Positions 44,746 to 54,361 of a stretch of 64,000 nucleotides of DNA are shown piece after piece. Source of the stretch: CAYQVO01 sp964421085 (GTDB taxonomy: Bacteria; Bdellovibrionota_C; UBA2361; CAYQVO01); contig CAYQVO010000017.1 in assembly GCA_964421085.1 (NCBI GenBank), forward strand, positions 1-64,000, read 5' to 3'. The notes under the pieces were generated by a model, which saw only the letters and a program-made list of their open reading frames with translations, was not told the DNA's origin and ran no database searches. Made by a program: the position numbers and the translations under genes. How positions within the stretch are numbered: the first letter of the stretch is position 1; every line of letters begins with the position of its first letter.

Positions 44746-45990
44746 AAATGTGCTCCCCTTTCCCGGAGCGCTTTCGACCCTGATTTTAGACCCATGCGCT
44801 TCAAGAATCGACGCCGCTGTCGAAAGACCGAGTCCCAGTCCGCATGATTTGAACCCGAGATCGCCCGAACTGTGATTTGCGGCGGGTATTACTTCATAGA
44901 ATTTTTCAAAAATAAGGGGAATCTCTTCAGGCGCAATGCCTATGCCAGTATCAGTCACTGAGAACTCCATCATCCCTGAATGTCTGCGGCATGCCGTGAC
45001 GATATTTCCTCCATCAGGGGTGAACCTTATGGCATTGCGAATGATGTTCGAGACAACTATCGCAAGAAGCGCCCTGTCGCCGGAAATCATTTCTCCGCAC
45101 CCGCCTGTATCACAGCTCAGGTTCAGGCGCCGCTGCTCTGCCGCCTTCTGAAACTTCCCTGTAATCTCATCAAGGAAAGAGGCTGCATCCATATTTTCAT
45201 TCGACAATCGGATTGTCTCTTTCTGAATCAGGGAAAGGTTTGTTATCTCGCTCACCACTCTGCTCAGTCTGTCCACTCCGTTGAGCAGCGCCTCTGAAAT
45301 TTTCATCCCTGTGGGCTTATTTTTTTCTTCAATCGAACTCATCATAAGTTCCGTTGCCGTCCGGATGATATTGAGCGGAGTGCGAAATTCATGTGAAATT
45401 ACGCTTGCAAGCTCGCCTTTGCGCCTGTCGAGAGCTTCGAGTTTACGATGCTGCTCGGAAAGAGTCTCATAGAGTCTTGCGTTCTCGAGAGAAATTGAAA
45501 GCTGCTGTGCGCACTGTTCGAGAAAGAACAGATCGTCGTCCACAAAGTTTCCGCCATCCACAGGATTCAGAACCTGAAGGGCGCCAAGCAGTTTCTCTCC
45601 TCTCGATATGAGAGGGACGCAGAGAATTTCCCGCGTCTTGAAACTTCCCTCCCTGTCGATCGCGTCGAAAAACCGCGGATCGGATTGAACATCCTTCACA
45701 TGAAGGGGCGTCTTTTTCGAAAGTACCCAGCCAACGATACCTTTCCCAGGCGGAATCTTCCGGTTGAGAAGGCTCTCCTGGCCGCCATCGAGCGCCCAGA
45801 AGGATAATTCACCGGCTCCCGGTTCTATTGAAAAGACTGTACCTGCTTCGGCATTCAGAATCCTCTGCAGGTGCTTCAAAGCGATGGTAATCACACGCCT
45901 GGTGTCCAGAGAAGAGTTGAGAAGCAGGCTCAGCCGCGCGATAAAGTTGAGCCGGTCGAGCTGGCGCTGCGAGATTTCGGGATCGGACAT
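44710..45990 (-). CDS. GAF-domain histidine kinase
   Basis: A 426-residue cytoplasmic sensor kinase. The GAF domain (about residues 15-175) has AGTVFSIEPGAGELSFWALDGG, GKGIVGWVLSKKTPLHVKDV and LCVPLISRGEKLLGALQVLNP. A short coiled coil leads to HisKA with SVISHEFRTPLNIIRTA. The ATPase has N-box NIIRNAIRFTPDGG, G1 VTDTGIGIAPEE and G2 GLGLGLSTAASILEAHG. No partner receiver is adjacent. It overlaps the 3' end of the HD gene by 36 nt and is divergent from rph. Confidence 0.92.
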   Translation of the reverse strand: MSDPEISQRQLDRLNFIARLSLLLNSSLDTRRVITIALKHLQRILNAEAGTVFSIEPGAGELSFWALDGGQESLLNRKIPPGKGIVGWVLSKKTPLHVKDVQSDPRFFDAIDREGSFKTREILCVPLISRGEKLLGALQVLNPVDGGNFVDDDLFFLEQCAQQLSISLENARLYETLSEQHRKLEALDRRKGELASVISHEFRTPLNIIRTATELMMSSIEEKNKPTGMKISEALLNGVDRLSRVVSEITNLSLIQKETIRLSNENMDAASFLDEITGKFQKAAEQRRLNLSCDTGGCGEMISGDRALLAIVVSNIIRNAIRFTPDGGNIVTACRRHSGMMEFSVTDTGIGIAPEEIPLIFEKFYEVIPAANHSSGDLGFKSCGLGLGLSTAASILEAHGSKIRVESAPGKGSTFSFLLPIVENPA

Positions 45991-46056
45991 GCACTGATAA
46001 TAAGACTTCCTGTCACGCCGCTCCAGTCCTATAGTGACATGGACAAAGGAGGGCCT

Positions 46057-46782
46057 ATGACACTGGAACGGGCTGACGGACGCACACCCGGTGAGATGCG
46101 CGAAATAAAGATACTGACCGGCGTCAATGAATACGCTGAAGGCTCGTGTGAAATCTCCTTCGGCCGTACGCGCGTCCTCTGCACAGCCACAGTGGAGAAG
46201 GAGACTCCCAGGTGGATGGAGCCGGGGTCTGAAACCGGCTGGATTACCGCAGAATACGGAATGCTGCCAAGGGCGACGCTGGTGCGGACAAAACGCGAGG
46301 CGGCAACAGGAAAACAGGGGGGGAGAACCCTGGAAATTCAGCGCATCATAGGCCGCTCCCTCAGGCAGGCGGTCGACCTGAATCTGATCAAAGGAATCAC
46401 TATACGCCTTGACTGCGATGTTATCTCCGCCGACGGCGGCACAAGGACAGCTTCTATCTCAGGAGCCTGGATTGCTCTGGCCCAGGCGGTGAACAAGGCG
46501 GCTTCAGCCGGTCTCATTGCGGCAATGCCTCCGCTTGCCCATGTGGCTGCCGTTTCAGTCGGAAAATTGAACGGTGAATTCTTTCTTGATCTCGATTATT
46601 CCGAGGATTCGCACGCTGATTTCGATCTCAACGTGGTCCTGAACGAGGGCGGCGACATAATCGAAATACAGGGAACAGCGGAAAAGGGCGTTCTGCGGAT
46701 GCCGGAGTTCGATGCAGTTTTAAAACTGGCGCAGAAGGGGATAACTCAGATTATCGCGCGGCAGAAGGCGGCTTTCACCTGA
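46057..46782 (+). CDS. rph: Ribonuclease PH
   Basis: A phosphorolytic 3'-exoribonuclease that trims tRNA 3' ends. The 241-residue protein has [69 protein letters not shown], the phosphate site [22 protein letters not shown] and [20 protein letters not shown]. The long frame begins at 45871, but the ATG at 46057 has GGAGG 4 nt upstream and gives the usual length. The GT-C gene follows 10 nt later. Confidence 0.95.
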   Translation: MTLERADGRTPGEMREIKILTGVNEYAEGSCEISFGRTRVLCTATVEKETPRWMEPGSETGWITAEYGMLPRATLVRTKREAATGKQGGRTLEIQRIIGRSLRQAVDLNLIKGITIRLDCDVISADGGTRTASISGAWIALAQAVNKAASAGLIAAMPPLAHVAAVSVGKLNGEFFLDLDYSEDSHADFDLNVVLNEGGDIIEIQGTAEKGVLRMPEFDAVLKLAQKGITQIIARQKAAFT

Positions 46783-46792
46783 AGAAGCGGAC

Positions 46793-48364
46793 GTGGAAGA
46801 AAAAACCTGGAATCTGAGATTTGCTGCGCTTATCTTCTGCGCACTGGCGGTTTTCTCCGCATTTATATTGAGCACTGCGCTTTCAATAAACGGGACGACT
46901 TATTACACCCTTTTTGATGATGCGATGATCTCCATGCGATACGCGAGGAATTTCGCGGAAGGTATGGGTCTTGTATGGAACCCCAATGAACCTGCAGTCG
47001 AAGGTTACACCAATTTCCTCTGGACAATCATCATGGCGCTTCTCCATCTGCTTCCGATTCATGAGGGCAAGGTCCCGCTTGCTGTGATGATGCTGTGTGC
47101 ATTAATTCTCCTGGCAAACATCATGATTTTTAAAGGCATTGCATCTTCGGTTCTGAAAAAAAAAGCGCCTCATTTTGCAGAGCCCGTCATCTGGGCATCG
47201 GCTCTTTATTATCCTCTTATCTTCTGGACCCTGAGGGGGCTCGAGGTTGGTCTTCTTACGGTGATTTTCAATTCAATGCTGCTGCTGAGCCTGAAAAATC
47301 AGGAAGAGAGCGGCTTGAACCTGAGGGCATTAACTGCATTTCTGGGTGTCCTTGCTGTGCTCACGCGCACAGATGCGATTATTCCTGTGGCAGTTATTCT
47401 TGCAGCGGGCGGAGGATATCTCATTGTCCTGCCTGTTGCCGCGCTGATTCTGCATACCCTTTTCAGATGGGTTTATTACGGGGATATTCTCCCGAACACC
47501 TGGTACCTCAAAATGTACGGAATTCCTCCGGGCGAAAGGATAGACCGCGGCCTTGAATCTGTTTCCAGTCTTTTTCTCGAGCCTTTGCTTGTCCCTGCGC
47601 TCCTTGCTGCAGTCTGGCTCGTGTATTTCCTCCGGCAAAAAGACGCGCAGGCTTGTGAACGCCGGATTGAGCTTCTGCTTTTTCTCCTTTTTCTTTCGCA
47701 GTGCGCGTATTCCGTGTATGTGGGTGGTGATGTCTGGGACGGATGGGGAATTTCCGGCAGGTTTATCACACCGGCCATCCCGTATCTTTACATCCTCGCA
47801 GCCCTTGGCCTGTCGAATCTGCATATACCGGCTATATCTCCGAAAATCGCCGCATTCGTCCTTTTTCTGATGCTGTGGCTTCCATCGAGTCTCTGGCCGT
47901 TCGGCTCCTGGATCGATCACGGCGCAATGTACGTCGAAAACTACGACTGGCCGCGAATACGTCTCGGACTCCTTTTGCGGGAGGTGACAAGTGAGAGCGC
48001 TGTTATTGCCACATACGGCGCGGGAACTCTGCCGTACTTTGCGCAGAGGCAGGCTGTAGATCTTCTTGGAAAATGCGATAGAGTCGTCGCAAAAAGCGCG
48101 CCGCGGGCCGGTTTCATTCCCGGACACAACAAGTGGAATTATGAATGGAGCATCGGCGAGCTTAAACCCGATGTAATTACTGATCTCTGGAATCCGGCAG
48201 AAGAAGATCTCGCATATATACGAAACCGGGGCTACACGATGCTGCCGAACGGGATATTCGTGAGGACCGGCAGCCCCCTGGTTAATCGGGAGAGACTTTC
48301 AATGGAACGGCAGGATAACAAACACCAGCAGGTTCCGCACGAAATGGCCCATGATATTGATTAA
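46793..48364 (+). CDS. GT-C type integral membrane glycosyltransferase
   Basis: A 523-residue polytopic membrane protein, paralogous to the one at 384-2414. The first loop reads [13 protein letters not shown] (D42, D43), followed by [19 protein letters not shown]. About ten hydrophobic helices follow, and a C-terminal periplasmic part has [23 protein letters not shown], as in GT39-like enzymes. It probably uses a polyprenyl-linked sugar. The start is GTG at 46793, 10 nt after the rph stop, so it may be read with rph. The long soluble C-terminal domain of the first paralogue is absent here. Confidence 0.7.
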   Translation: MEEKTWNLRFAALIFCALAVFSAFILSTALSINGTTYYTLFDDAMISMRYARNFAEGMGLVWNPNEPAVEGYTNFLWTIIMALLHLLPIHEGKVPLAVMMLCALILLANIMIFKGIASSVLKKKAPHFAEPVIWASALYYPLIFWTLRGLEVGLLTVIFNSMLLLSLKNQEESGLNLRALTAFLGVLAVLTRTDAIIPVAVILAAGGGYLIVLPVAALILHTLFRWVYYGDILPNTWYLKMYGIPPGERIDRGLESVSSLFLEPLLVPALLAAVWLVYFLRQKDAQACERRIELLLFLLFLSQCAYSVYVGGDVWDGWGISGRFITPAIPYLYILAALGLSNLHIPAISPKIAAFVLFLMLWLPSSLWPFGSWIDHGAMYVENYDWPRIRLGLLLREVTSESAVIATYGAGTLPYFAQRQAVDLLGKCDRVVAKSAPRAGFIPGHNKWNYEWSIGELKPDVITDLWNPAEEDLAYIRNRGYTMLPNGIFVRTGSPLVNRERLSMERQDNKHQQVPHEMAHDID

Positions 48365-48662
48365 GAGGGAATGCTTCCCCGCATAGAGCGCCCCCGGAAA
48401 AGCCCGAATACGAATACAGCAACGAGGAGCATGGGATTGACCTGAAGACGGGGAAAGGAACCCGCTTTTTTCGCCCGTTGCCGTCATGAACCTCCGGAAT
48501 TATGCGCGGTCCACACGCGAATGCTCATGACAAAAACTGGATTACGCCTTCCTCATGGTCTAATATTCCCCACATTCCGAGTGACGGTGCAGTATCCTGA
48601 TTACAGGGGGCGCTGAATATGGACTCCCGGAGCTGCAGGGTGTAATTAACTTCCCGTAGACG
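48365..48662. other. Intergenic region with no supported gene
   Basis: I see no convincing gene here. A minus-strand frame ends in a hydrophobic segment followed by Arg residues (MLLVAVFVFGLFRGRS), but it has no start codon or body. On the plus strand, CGGG and CCCG separated by 8 nt, then T6 (48449-48471), make a weak terminator-like shape behind the GT-C gene. Confidence 0.4.
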
Positions 48663-49385
48663 ATGAAAGTGCTGAAACACATTAGACCAGCTGCTTTTAT
48701 TTTCTGGCTCCTGGTAACGGGGCTTCCAATCATCGGGATTATCGCAAGCTTTGCTTCTCCCGCGTCATTTCTCGGCGCCCAGGAACAGGTGAGGTCCTTT
48801 GCAGCAAGGTTCGGCTTTGTCGCGCCCATGCCCTTCATCGTTCTCCAGGCTCTGCAGGTAATAATTACTCCGATTTCTCATTATAGCGTCGGATATATGG
48901 GAGGATTTCTGTTCGGACCGCTCTGGGGAACGCTTTTCAATTATACCGGCAGGCTCGCTGGTCATACCGCATCCTATCTTATCGCGAGGAAGCTCATTCT
49001 CCCGGCTGCACGAAAATTTGTCCCCGCTGATACGTTGGAAACCTACAATAACGCTGTAAGCACGCGGGCAGACCTTCTGTTTCTGATGTATTTTCTCCCT
49101 CTCTTTCCGGATGATGAACTCAGCTATCTCGCAGGGCTCTCGAAAATGCCTTTTCACCACTTTCTGCTTGCAAACATTTTCGGGCAGATTGGAGGAAGCC
49201 TGGGACTTGCATATATGGGTGCGGGAATTGACACAAAAGACCCTGTCTTCCAGGTATTCATTGCCGCAACCCTTATTGGTTTTCCGCTGCTCTGGTTTCT
49301 TGGACGGCGTCAAAGAATAACAGCAGCACAGGCATTGCTCGCGGAAAATATTCCGCTCACTCCGGGCAATCCTTCAGACACATGA
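48663..49385 (+). CDS. VTT/DedA-type membrane protein (TVP38/TMEM64-like)
   Basis: A 240-residue integral membrane protein of the VTT (SNARE-associated) superfamily. An N-terminal helix is followed by FIVLQALQVIITPISHYSVGYMGGFLFGPLWGTLFNYTGRLAG and a core helix pair with FLMYFLPLFPDDELSYLAGLSKMPFHHFLLANIFGQIGG. A final helix is at about 205-222. Members are lipid scramblases or transport proteins; the substrate here is unknown. The ATG at 48663 lacks an obvious ribosome site. Confidence 0.85.
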   Translation: MKVLKHIRPAAFIFWLLVTGLPIIGIIASFASPASFLGAQEQVRSFAARFGFVAPMPFIVLQALQVIITPISHYSVGYMGGFLFGPLWGTLFNYTGRLAGHTASYLIARKLILPAARKFVPADTLETYNNAVSTRADLLFLMYFLPLFPDDELSYLAGLSKMPFHHFLLANIFGQIGGSLGLAYMGAGIDTKDPVFQVFIAATLIGFPLLWFLGRRQRITAAQALLAENIPLTPGNPSDT

Positions 49386-49440
49386 ACCAGTCGAGACAAG
49401 GATCGTCATCTGCTTCCGACTCATGAGTGCGTGGAATTTG

Positions 49441-50321
49441 TCATATCAGAACAGTGAGGACGCCCGCAGCAAGGAGCAAACCGAAAACAAGATTGAGCTT
49501 CCCTGTCTCGCCGTCAAGTCCCACAAAGTCAGCGGGGAGGGCCGGTGTGCGCCGGAGAAGCCCCTGCCGGAAAAGTTTCAGCGCAAATGGAAGTGCGAGA
49601 AAAACAAGAAGACAGCCCGCGGGCATTGCGGTCCACCGGCCTGCGACTCGGGGTATGAACACATAACAAGCTACAAGCGCAAACGGAAGGAAGAGGAGAA
49701 CTCCGTAGTAAATAAGAGATCCCCTGTCTCCGAGGATCGACGCGATGCTCCGAGAAGAATGCGCCGTGTCTCCCTCTATATCCCGCCAGTTATTGGCGTG
49801 AAGGATTCCGATTATGAGGAGTCCTGCAGGGATTCCCCATGCAACGGGAATCCATGACGGCGTTTCCGTCTGAAGAGTCCATGCGCCAAGGCTGCCCAGA
49901 ATCCCAAAGACGGAAAAGACGGAAAAATCCCCGAAACCGCGGTATTTCAGACGGACGGCCGTGCAGGAGTATGCGATGAACTTACCGCTGCGAGACAAAT
50001 CCCGGCGGCGCCGCCGGCAGTAAAAAGAAGAATGGACGCTTTGCGGGCAGTTTCCGGAGAGATGATCCTTCGAACTACTGCGCCGCTCCCCGGAAACACC
50101 CGGGTATCAAGTCCAAGGTTGAAGTCATGGACATCGTTGAGAAGATTAGCGGCGCCCTGAAGCATCATCATTGCCAGGAGAGCAGGAACGCATTTCGAAA
50201 AAGAAAACGCCGCGCCTCCCACTGCGACAGCGGCGGCAGTTCCGAATATCACCGGAATTGCAGATGCCGGGAAAGAAAAAGGCCGGACGGCAAGCCACCA
50301 GGTTTTCAGGTCAAGTGCCAT
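49441..50321 (-). pseudogene. menA: MenA/UbiA-type prenyltransferase, frameshifted with internal deletion
   Basis: UbiA enzymes prenylate aromatic rings; the MenA type acts in menaquinone synthesis. From the ATG at 50321 (GGAGG 3 nt upstream) the first frame reads KTWWLAVRPFSFPAS, then QGAANLLNDVHDFNLGLDT (the first Asp motif) and SGAVVRRIISPE, ending at a stop just past GGAAGICLAAV. A second frame resumes at FIAYSCTAVRLKYRGFGDFSVFSVFG and continues with NNWRDIEGDTAHSSRSI (the second Asp motif) and four more helices. Between them the usual linker of roughly 15-20 residues is missing and the frame changes. Both active-site motifs survive, but the coding frame is broken at about 49960-50000. 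It is either a pseudogene or a local assembly collapse. Confidence 0.75.
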
Positions 50322-50392
50322 ATTCCTCCATCCCGGATTGAGATTGCCACGGGCTTCGTGCAGTGGCGCCATGCAGGTCTGACGCAGGGGAG

Positions 50393-50442
50393 CCTCGCAA
50401 TGACAAACTGGCGGAAAAACGGCTGAACCGGTCATTGCGAGG
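50393..50442. repeat. Inverted repeat of the GTCATTGCGAGG type
   Basis: CCTCGCAATGAC (50393-50404) and its exact complement GTCATTGCGAGG (50431-50442) are separated by 26 nt in the spacer between menA and moxR. Such CATTGCGAGG palindromes are typical of interspersed intergenic repeats; a related partial match (GACGCAGATCGTCATTGCGA) lies near 39255-39274. Confidence 0.6.
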
Positions 50443-50567
50443 GCATTGCCCAAATGATGCGGGTTGTTTCAGCATGATTTATCCTATCCTGCGGTGCTGC
50501 ATTCCAATAGACAAAACGGCCGTTTTTTCGGAGAATTAACCGCATACATCAAAACACACTTATCACT

Positions 50568-51581
50568 ATGACAAACACTACTTTCGAGCGCAGCGAAGAG
50601 CTGGAAAACGCAATCCTTGACTTCAACGACTCCTTCTCCAGGATTGAAAATGAAATCGGAAAGGCGATTGTCGGTTCGAGGGATATCGTGAGGCGCACTC
50701 TTTCGTGCATTTTTGCCGGCGGTCACGCGCTCCTCGAGGGAGTGCCCGGACTTGGCAAGACTCTGCTTGTCAAATCCATCGCGCGCGTCTTCGGACTCTC
50801 TTTCAAGCGCATCCAGTTCACCCCCGACCTGATGCCTTCGGATATAACGGGAACAGAAGTGCTGACTGAAGACGAAGGAGGCAGGCGATCGTTCCAGTTC
50901 AAAACGGGTCCATTGTTTGCAAATGTGATTCTCGCTGATGAAATAAACCGCGCAACTCCAAAAACCCAGGCCGCTCTTCTCGAAGCGATGGAAGAACGGC
51001 AGATTACAGTGCTTGGCCAGACACACAGGCTTCAGGAACCTTTCTTCGTCCTTGCCACCCAGAATCCCATTGAACTCGAGGGAACTTATCCTCTTCCAGA
51101 AGCACAGCTCGACAGATTCCTCGTGAAGCTTCTCATAAAGCCGCCATCGTCAGTCGAGCTGAAGGAAGTGCTCAACCGCACCACCGGCGCGACCGCTGCC
51201 GAGCCTGAGCCGGTATTCGGGGCCGATAAGGCGGCTGAATCCGTCACGAAGATGAGGCGCCTGGTGCGGGAAGTCTTTGTGCCCGATCCTCTCAAGGATG
51301 TGCTTGTCAGAATTATCGCCGCACTCACTCCCGGAAACGAATATGCCACAGATCTCGTGAAGCAGTACCTTCGTTTCGGACCGGGACCACGCGGCGCGCA
51401 GGCCGTCATACTTTCTGCGAAAGTCTTTTCACTGCTGGATTCAAGAATCAACATGGCCTTCGAGGATGTGCGCTCAGTAATCATTCCTGCTCTTCGCCAC
51501 CGGCTTATATTGAATTTCCAGGCCGAGGCGGACGGTGTCACTGCGGATGACATTCTCGAAGAAGTCCGAAACGCAAAGTAA
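50568..51581 (+). CDS. MoxR-family AAA+ ATPase
   Basis: MoxR ATPases are chaperone-like partners of vWA proteins, often loading metal or activating complexes. The 337-residue protein has Walker A in ALLEGVPGLGKTLLVKSIARVF, RIQFTPDLMPSDITGTEVL, Walker B in VILADEINRATPKTQAALLEAMEERQI, sensor 1 in FFVLATQNPIELEGTYPLPEAQLDRFL, and the C-terminal lid ending in GPRGAQAVILSAKVF. It is the first gene of a four-gene operon with the DUF58 and vWA proteins, 12 nt before the next. Confidence 0.95.
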   Translation: MTNTTFERSEELENAILDFNDSFSRIENEIGKAIVGSRDIVRRTLSCIFAGGHALLEGVPGLGKTLLVKSIARVFGLSFKRIQFTPDLMPSDITGTEVLTEDEGGRRSFQFKTGPLFANVILADEINRATPKTQAALLEAMEERQITVLGQTHRLQEPFFVLATQNPIELEGTYPLPEAQLDRFLVKLLIKPPSSVELKEVLNRTTGATAAEPEPVFGADKAAESVTKMRRLVREVFVPDPLKDVLVRIIAALTPGNEYATDLVKQYLRFGPGPRGAQAVILSAKVFSLLDSRINMAFEDVRSVIIPALRHRLILNFQAEADGVTADDILEEVRNAK

Positions 51582-51593
51582 GAGCGAGGTTGA

Positions 51594-52475
51594 ATGCTTC
51601 CCGGCTCTTTCACTCCATCGCTTCTCGGCCAGCTTGAACTGCTGAAGATCAGGTCGAGACGCGCTTTCCTCGGAGCAAGACAGGGCATTCATGTATCGAA
51701 AAAACGGGGGTTCGGGATCGAGTTTTCGGATTACCGCAAATACGAGCTCGGGGACAGTCCGCGTGACATCGACTGGAACGTGTACGCAAGAAGCGACCGG
51801 CTCTACGTGAAACGGTTTCAGGAGGATCAGGATCTCTCAATACTTGTAATCCTCGATACCAGCGGATCAATGGTAACTCCCGGGGAAGATAAAAAGTGGA
51901 ACCGCGCCGTTGAGATTGCGCTTGCCCTTTCATATATCGCGCTGATGCAGCAGGACGCAGTCACGATATGTGCGCTGGGAACCTTTCTTTCCCCGTCGTC
52001 CCGCGGCGCCCGCGCAATTCATATGCTTTCGGAACAGCTTGCTGCACTCGAGGTCGGCCGGCCTTTCGAGTTTTCGCGGGAGATACTCCGTGCGCTCAGC
52101 AGAATAAAGTACCCGGGCATATGCATTTTCATATCGGATTTTCTCCTTCCACTTGAAGAACTTCCGGGAATATTCAACCCGATGCGGGCCATGAACCTCG
52201 ACATAGTCGCTCTGCATCTTCTGGGGGCGCACGACATAAAGCCCTTCACAGCGGGCGACAAGGCTGTGGCAATAGATTCAGAAAGCGGAGAGGAGACTCA
52301 TGTTGACTACACAGCTGATACGGCGCGCCGGTACAATGAACTGCTCGAGCGCCACATACTCGGCATCAAGGATTACCTTGCGGCTTCCGGAATAGGATAT
52401 CTCCCGGCCCGCGCCGATTCCGAGCTGCCGGATTTCCTGCTCACTCAGCTTCCCCGAACAGGCCTTGTAGAATGA
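51594..52475 (+). CDS. DUF58 domain protein (Bat system)
   Basis: A 293-residue cytoplasmic protein. FSDYRKYELGDSPRDIDWNVYARSDRLYVKRFQEDQDLSILVILDTSGSM is the classic DUF58 start, containing the MIDAS-like DTSGS. It works with MoxR and the membrane vWA proteins that follow. An ATG at 51594 has GAGG 4 nt upstream. The stop overlaps the next start by 4 nt (ATGA), so translation is coupled. Confidence 0.92.
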   Translation: MLPGSFTPSLLGQLELLKIRSRRAFLGARQGIHVSKKRGFGIEFSDYRKYELGDSPRDIDWNVYARSDRLYVKRFQEDQDLSILVILDTSGSMVTPGEDKKWNRAVEIALALSYIALMQQDAVTICALGTFLSPSSRGARAIHMLSEQLAALEVGRPFEFSREILRALSRIKYPGICIFISDFLLPLEELPGIFNPMRAMNLDIVALHLLGAHDIKPFTAGDKAVAIDSESGEETHVDYTADTARRYNELLERHILGIKDYLAASGIGYLPARADSELPDFLLTQLPRTGLVE

Positions 52476-54361
52476 ACACACCCGGGGGCTTCAGCATCGG
52501 ATTCGGGGCCTGGTGGTGGCTGCTTCTCATCATCCCCGCAATTGCCTTTCTTGTTTACATCTACAGGAGGAAGGATGAGTCACAGAGAGTCGTCGTATCG
52601 AGCATTCTCATTCTGAAGCATTTCAAGCAGCAGAAACTCCGGCCGACGAAGTTTCTTCCACCGCCCCGCTTTTTCTTCGAAGCGCTTCTCTTCCTTCTCC
52701 TGTGCCTTGCCGCCGCAGATCTGCTTTTTCACAGCCGACAGAGAAGAGAGGCTCTCGTAATAGATAATTCATTCGGAATGCTGGCGCGCGAGCCCTCTTC
52801 GAGCATCGAAGAAACATACTTCAGGAAATCCCTTGAAGAGGCCGGTAAAATTCTGAATCTGTCGTCTTCCCGTCAGGTCGAGCTTTTTGTCACTTCACCG
52901 GAGCTTCGCTCTATGACAAAAGGGACGGTAGATCCGTCGGAAGCCGCAGACGCCCTTTCCCGCATCTCAATCTCGTTTTCGGCCGACAAGCTTCTTCCCG
53001 CTCTTCAGCATCTCGTTAATTCTCCCGATTTCGCGTCGGTGAGAGTGTTCACGGACCGGGCGATCAAGACCGGAAGCGCGAAGCTTCACGTTGAGAAGAT
53101 AAGAGAAATGTCTTCGCTGCAGAACATCTCCATGACCTCGATACTGCTCAGGAGCGGTGAAAGCCTGAGTAATCAAAAATTCCTCGAGGCAGGCATAACT
53201 TCATTTGCCCGGGAGCCTGTCGATCTGAGGGTCTCTGCTCTCCCGTACAGGATGAAGGATGGGCAGCTCGTCCCGATGCCGGCGCTCGAGCTTTCAACGA
53301 GACTCGATCCGCTTTCCTCAAAGACTGTGACTTTTGAAGCAGTCCCTCAGGAAGCAGTCGCATTCCGCGCCTCACTGACTCTTGCCGATCCCCGGAACAG
53401 CGGCCGTCTCAATTCAATCAGGGAAGACGACATCGCATGGCTCTCACGAGAAAGCGAAGGAAAAACGATCGGTGTCGTCGCCCCGGAAGATCCGCAGAGT
53501 CTCGGCCTTTCAAGGATTCCCTTTCTCTCTCCGGAATATATCTCTCCCGCAAAGTATCCTGAAACAGAGCCGGGGCTTCCGGAGGGCGTTCCTGTTCTTT
53601 TTTACAAGTCGGCCCCTGAACAACTGCCGAGTCGTGACGCTCTTTTTATTCTCCCCCCTTCAGGGAAAGGAATGTTCGATGTTCAGTCTCGGACTCTTAA
53701 TCCCCAGATAAGCCTTTACGATTCTTCGAACCCTCTCTTGAGCTATGTAAAAGTCGATATTCTCCATATTAAAGAGGCTTATCCTGTCAGAGCGCTTCCC
53801 TGGGCGCCCGCTGTCATAGACAGTACTGCCGGTCCGCTTATGCTGGCCGGTGAACGGCGCGGACAGCGGTACACAGTCCTGGGCTTTGAAATTCTTCCGT
53901 TCGAAGGCCGCCGTTCGCCGGGTCCCAGCGTCCTCCTGCTCAATATTTTGAAGTGGCTGAGCAACGAAGGCATGACGGGGAACTCGCGTCAGACGGAAGC
54001 TTCTCTCGGCTCAGATAAGCCGCTCGTGGCGGGAGAATATCTCCTCACGCTTCCCGGTTACACCGGCCCATCCAGGCTTGCGCCTGGAAACGATATATTG
54101 CCTGTTCCGGGCATTGTGAAATGCAGTCTCTCCGATGGCGCGCAGAAACTTGTCGCAGTTAATTTCTTCAGCGAGGAAGAGTCGAACACCCTGAGCGTTT
54201 CTCCGATCACTTTGAACGAAAAGATTCTCTCCGCGCGCGAGTCCGGAGATCACTATTCTTCGCTCCGCCGTCAGTTTTTATTTCTCACTCTCCTTCTTCT
54301 GCTCGCTGATATGGGCTTTCAGCTCAGGAGAAAGGTGGCAGCAGGAGCTGTGAAGCAATGA
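52472..54361 (+). CDS. BatA-like membrane protein with degenerate vWA motif
   Basis: A 629-residue protein with membrane helices near residues 13-30, 68-88 and at the C-terminus (about 600-618). The N-terminal part (IPAIAFLVYIYRR, then VVVSSILILKHFKQQKLRP) matches the BatA-type start. The vWA MIDAS motif, normally DxSxS, is here VIDNSFGM (D98, S100, G102), so metal binding may be impaired. The rest is a long periplasmic-type region of unknown fold. Start and stop overlap the neighbouring genes by 4 nt each (ATGA type), so the three proteins are made in step. Confidence 0.82.
   Translation: MNTPGGFSIGFGAWWWLLLIIPAIAFLVYIYRRKDESQRVVVSSILILKHFKQQKLRPTKFLPPPRFFFEALLFLLLCLAAADLLFHSRQRREALVIDNSFGMLAREPSSSIEETYFRKSLEEAGKILNLSSSRQVELFVTSPELRSMTKGTVDPSEAADALSRISISFSADKLLPALQHLVNSPDFASVRVFTDRAIKTGSAKLHVEKIREMSSLQNISMTSILLRSGESLSNQKFLEAGITSFAREPVDLRVSALPYRMKDGQLVPMPALELSTRLDPLSSKTVTFEAVPQEAVAFRASLTLADPRNSGRLNSIREDDIAWLSRESEGKTIGVVAPEDPQSLGLSRIPFLSPEYISPAKYPETEPGLPEGVPVLFYKSAPEQLPSRDALFILPPSGKGMFDVQSRTLNPQISLYDSSNPLLSYVKVDILHIKEAYPVRALPWAPAVIDSTAGPLMLAGERRGQRYTVLGFEILPFEGRRSPGPSVLLLNILKWLSNEGMTGNSRQTEASLGSDKPLVAGEYLLTLPGYTGPSRLAPGNDILPVPGIVKCSLSDGAQKLVAVNFFSEEESNTLSVSPITLNEKILSARESGDHYSSLRRQFLFLTLLLLLADMGFQLRRKVAAGAVKQ

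Noticed and set aside
48299..48487. 62-codon minus-strand frame at the end of the GT-C gene
   Set aside because: It overlaps the coding end, and the hydrophobic piece nearby lies in another frame without a start.
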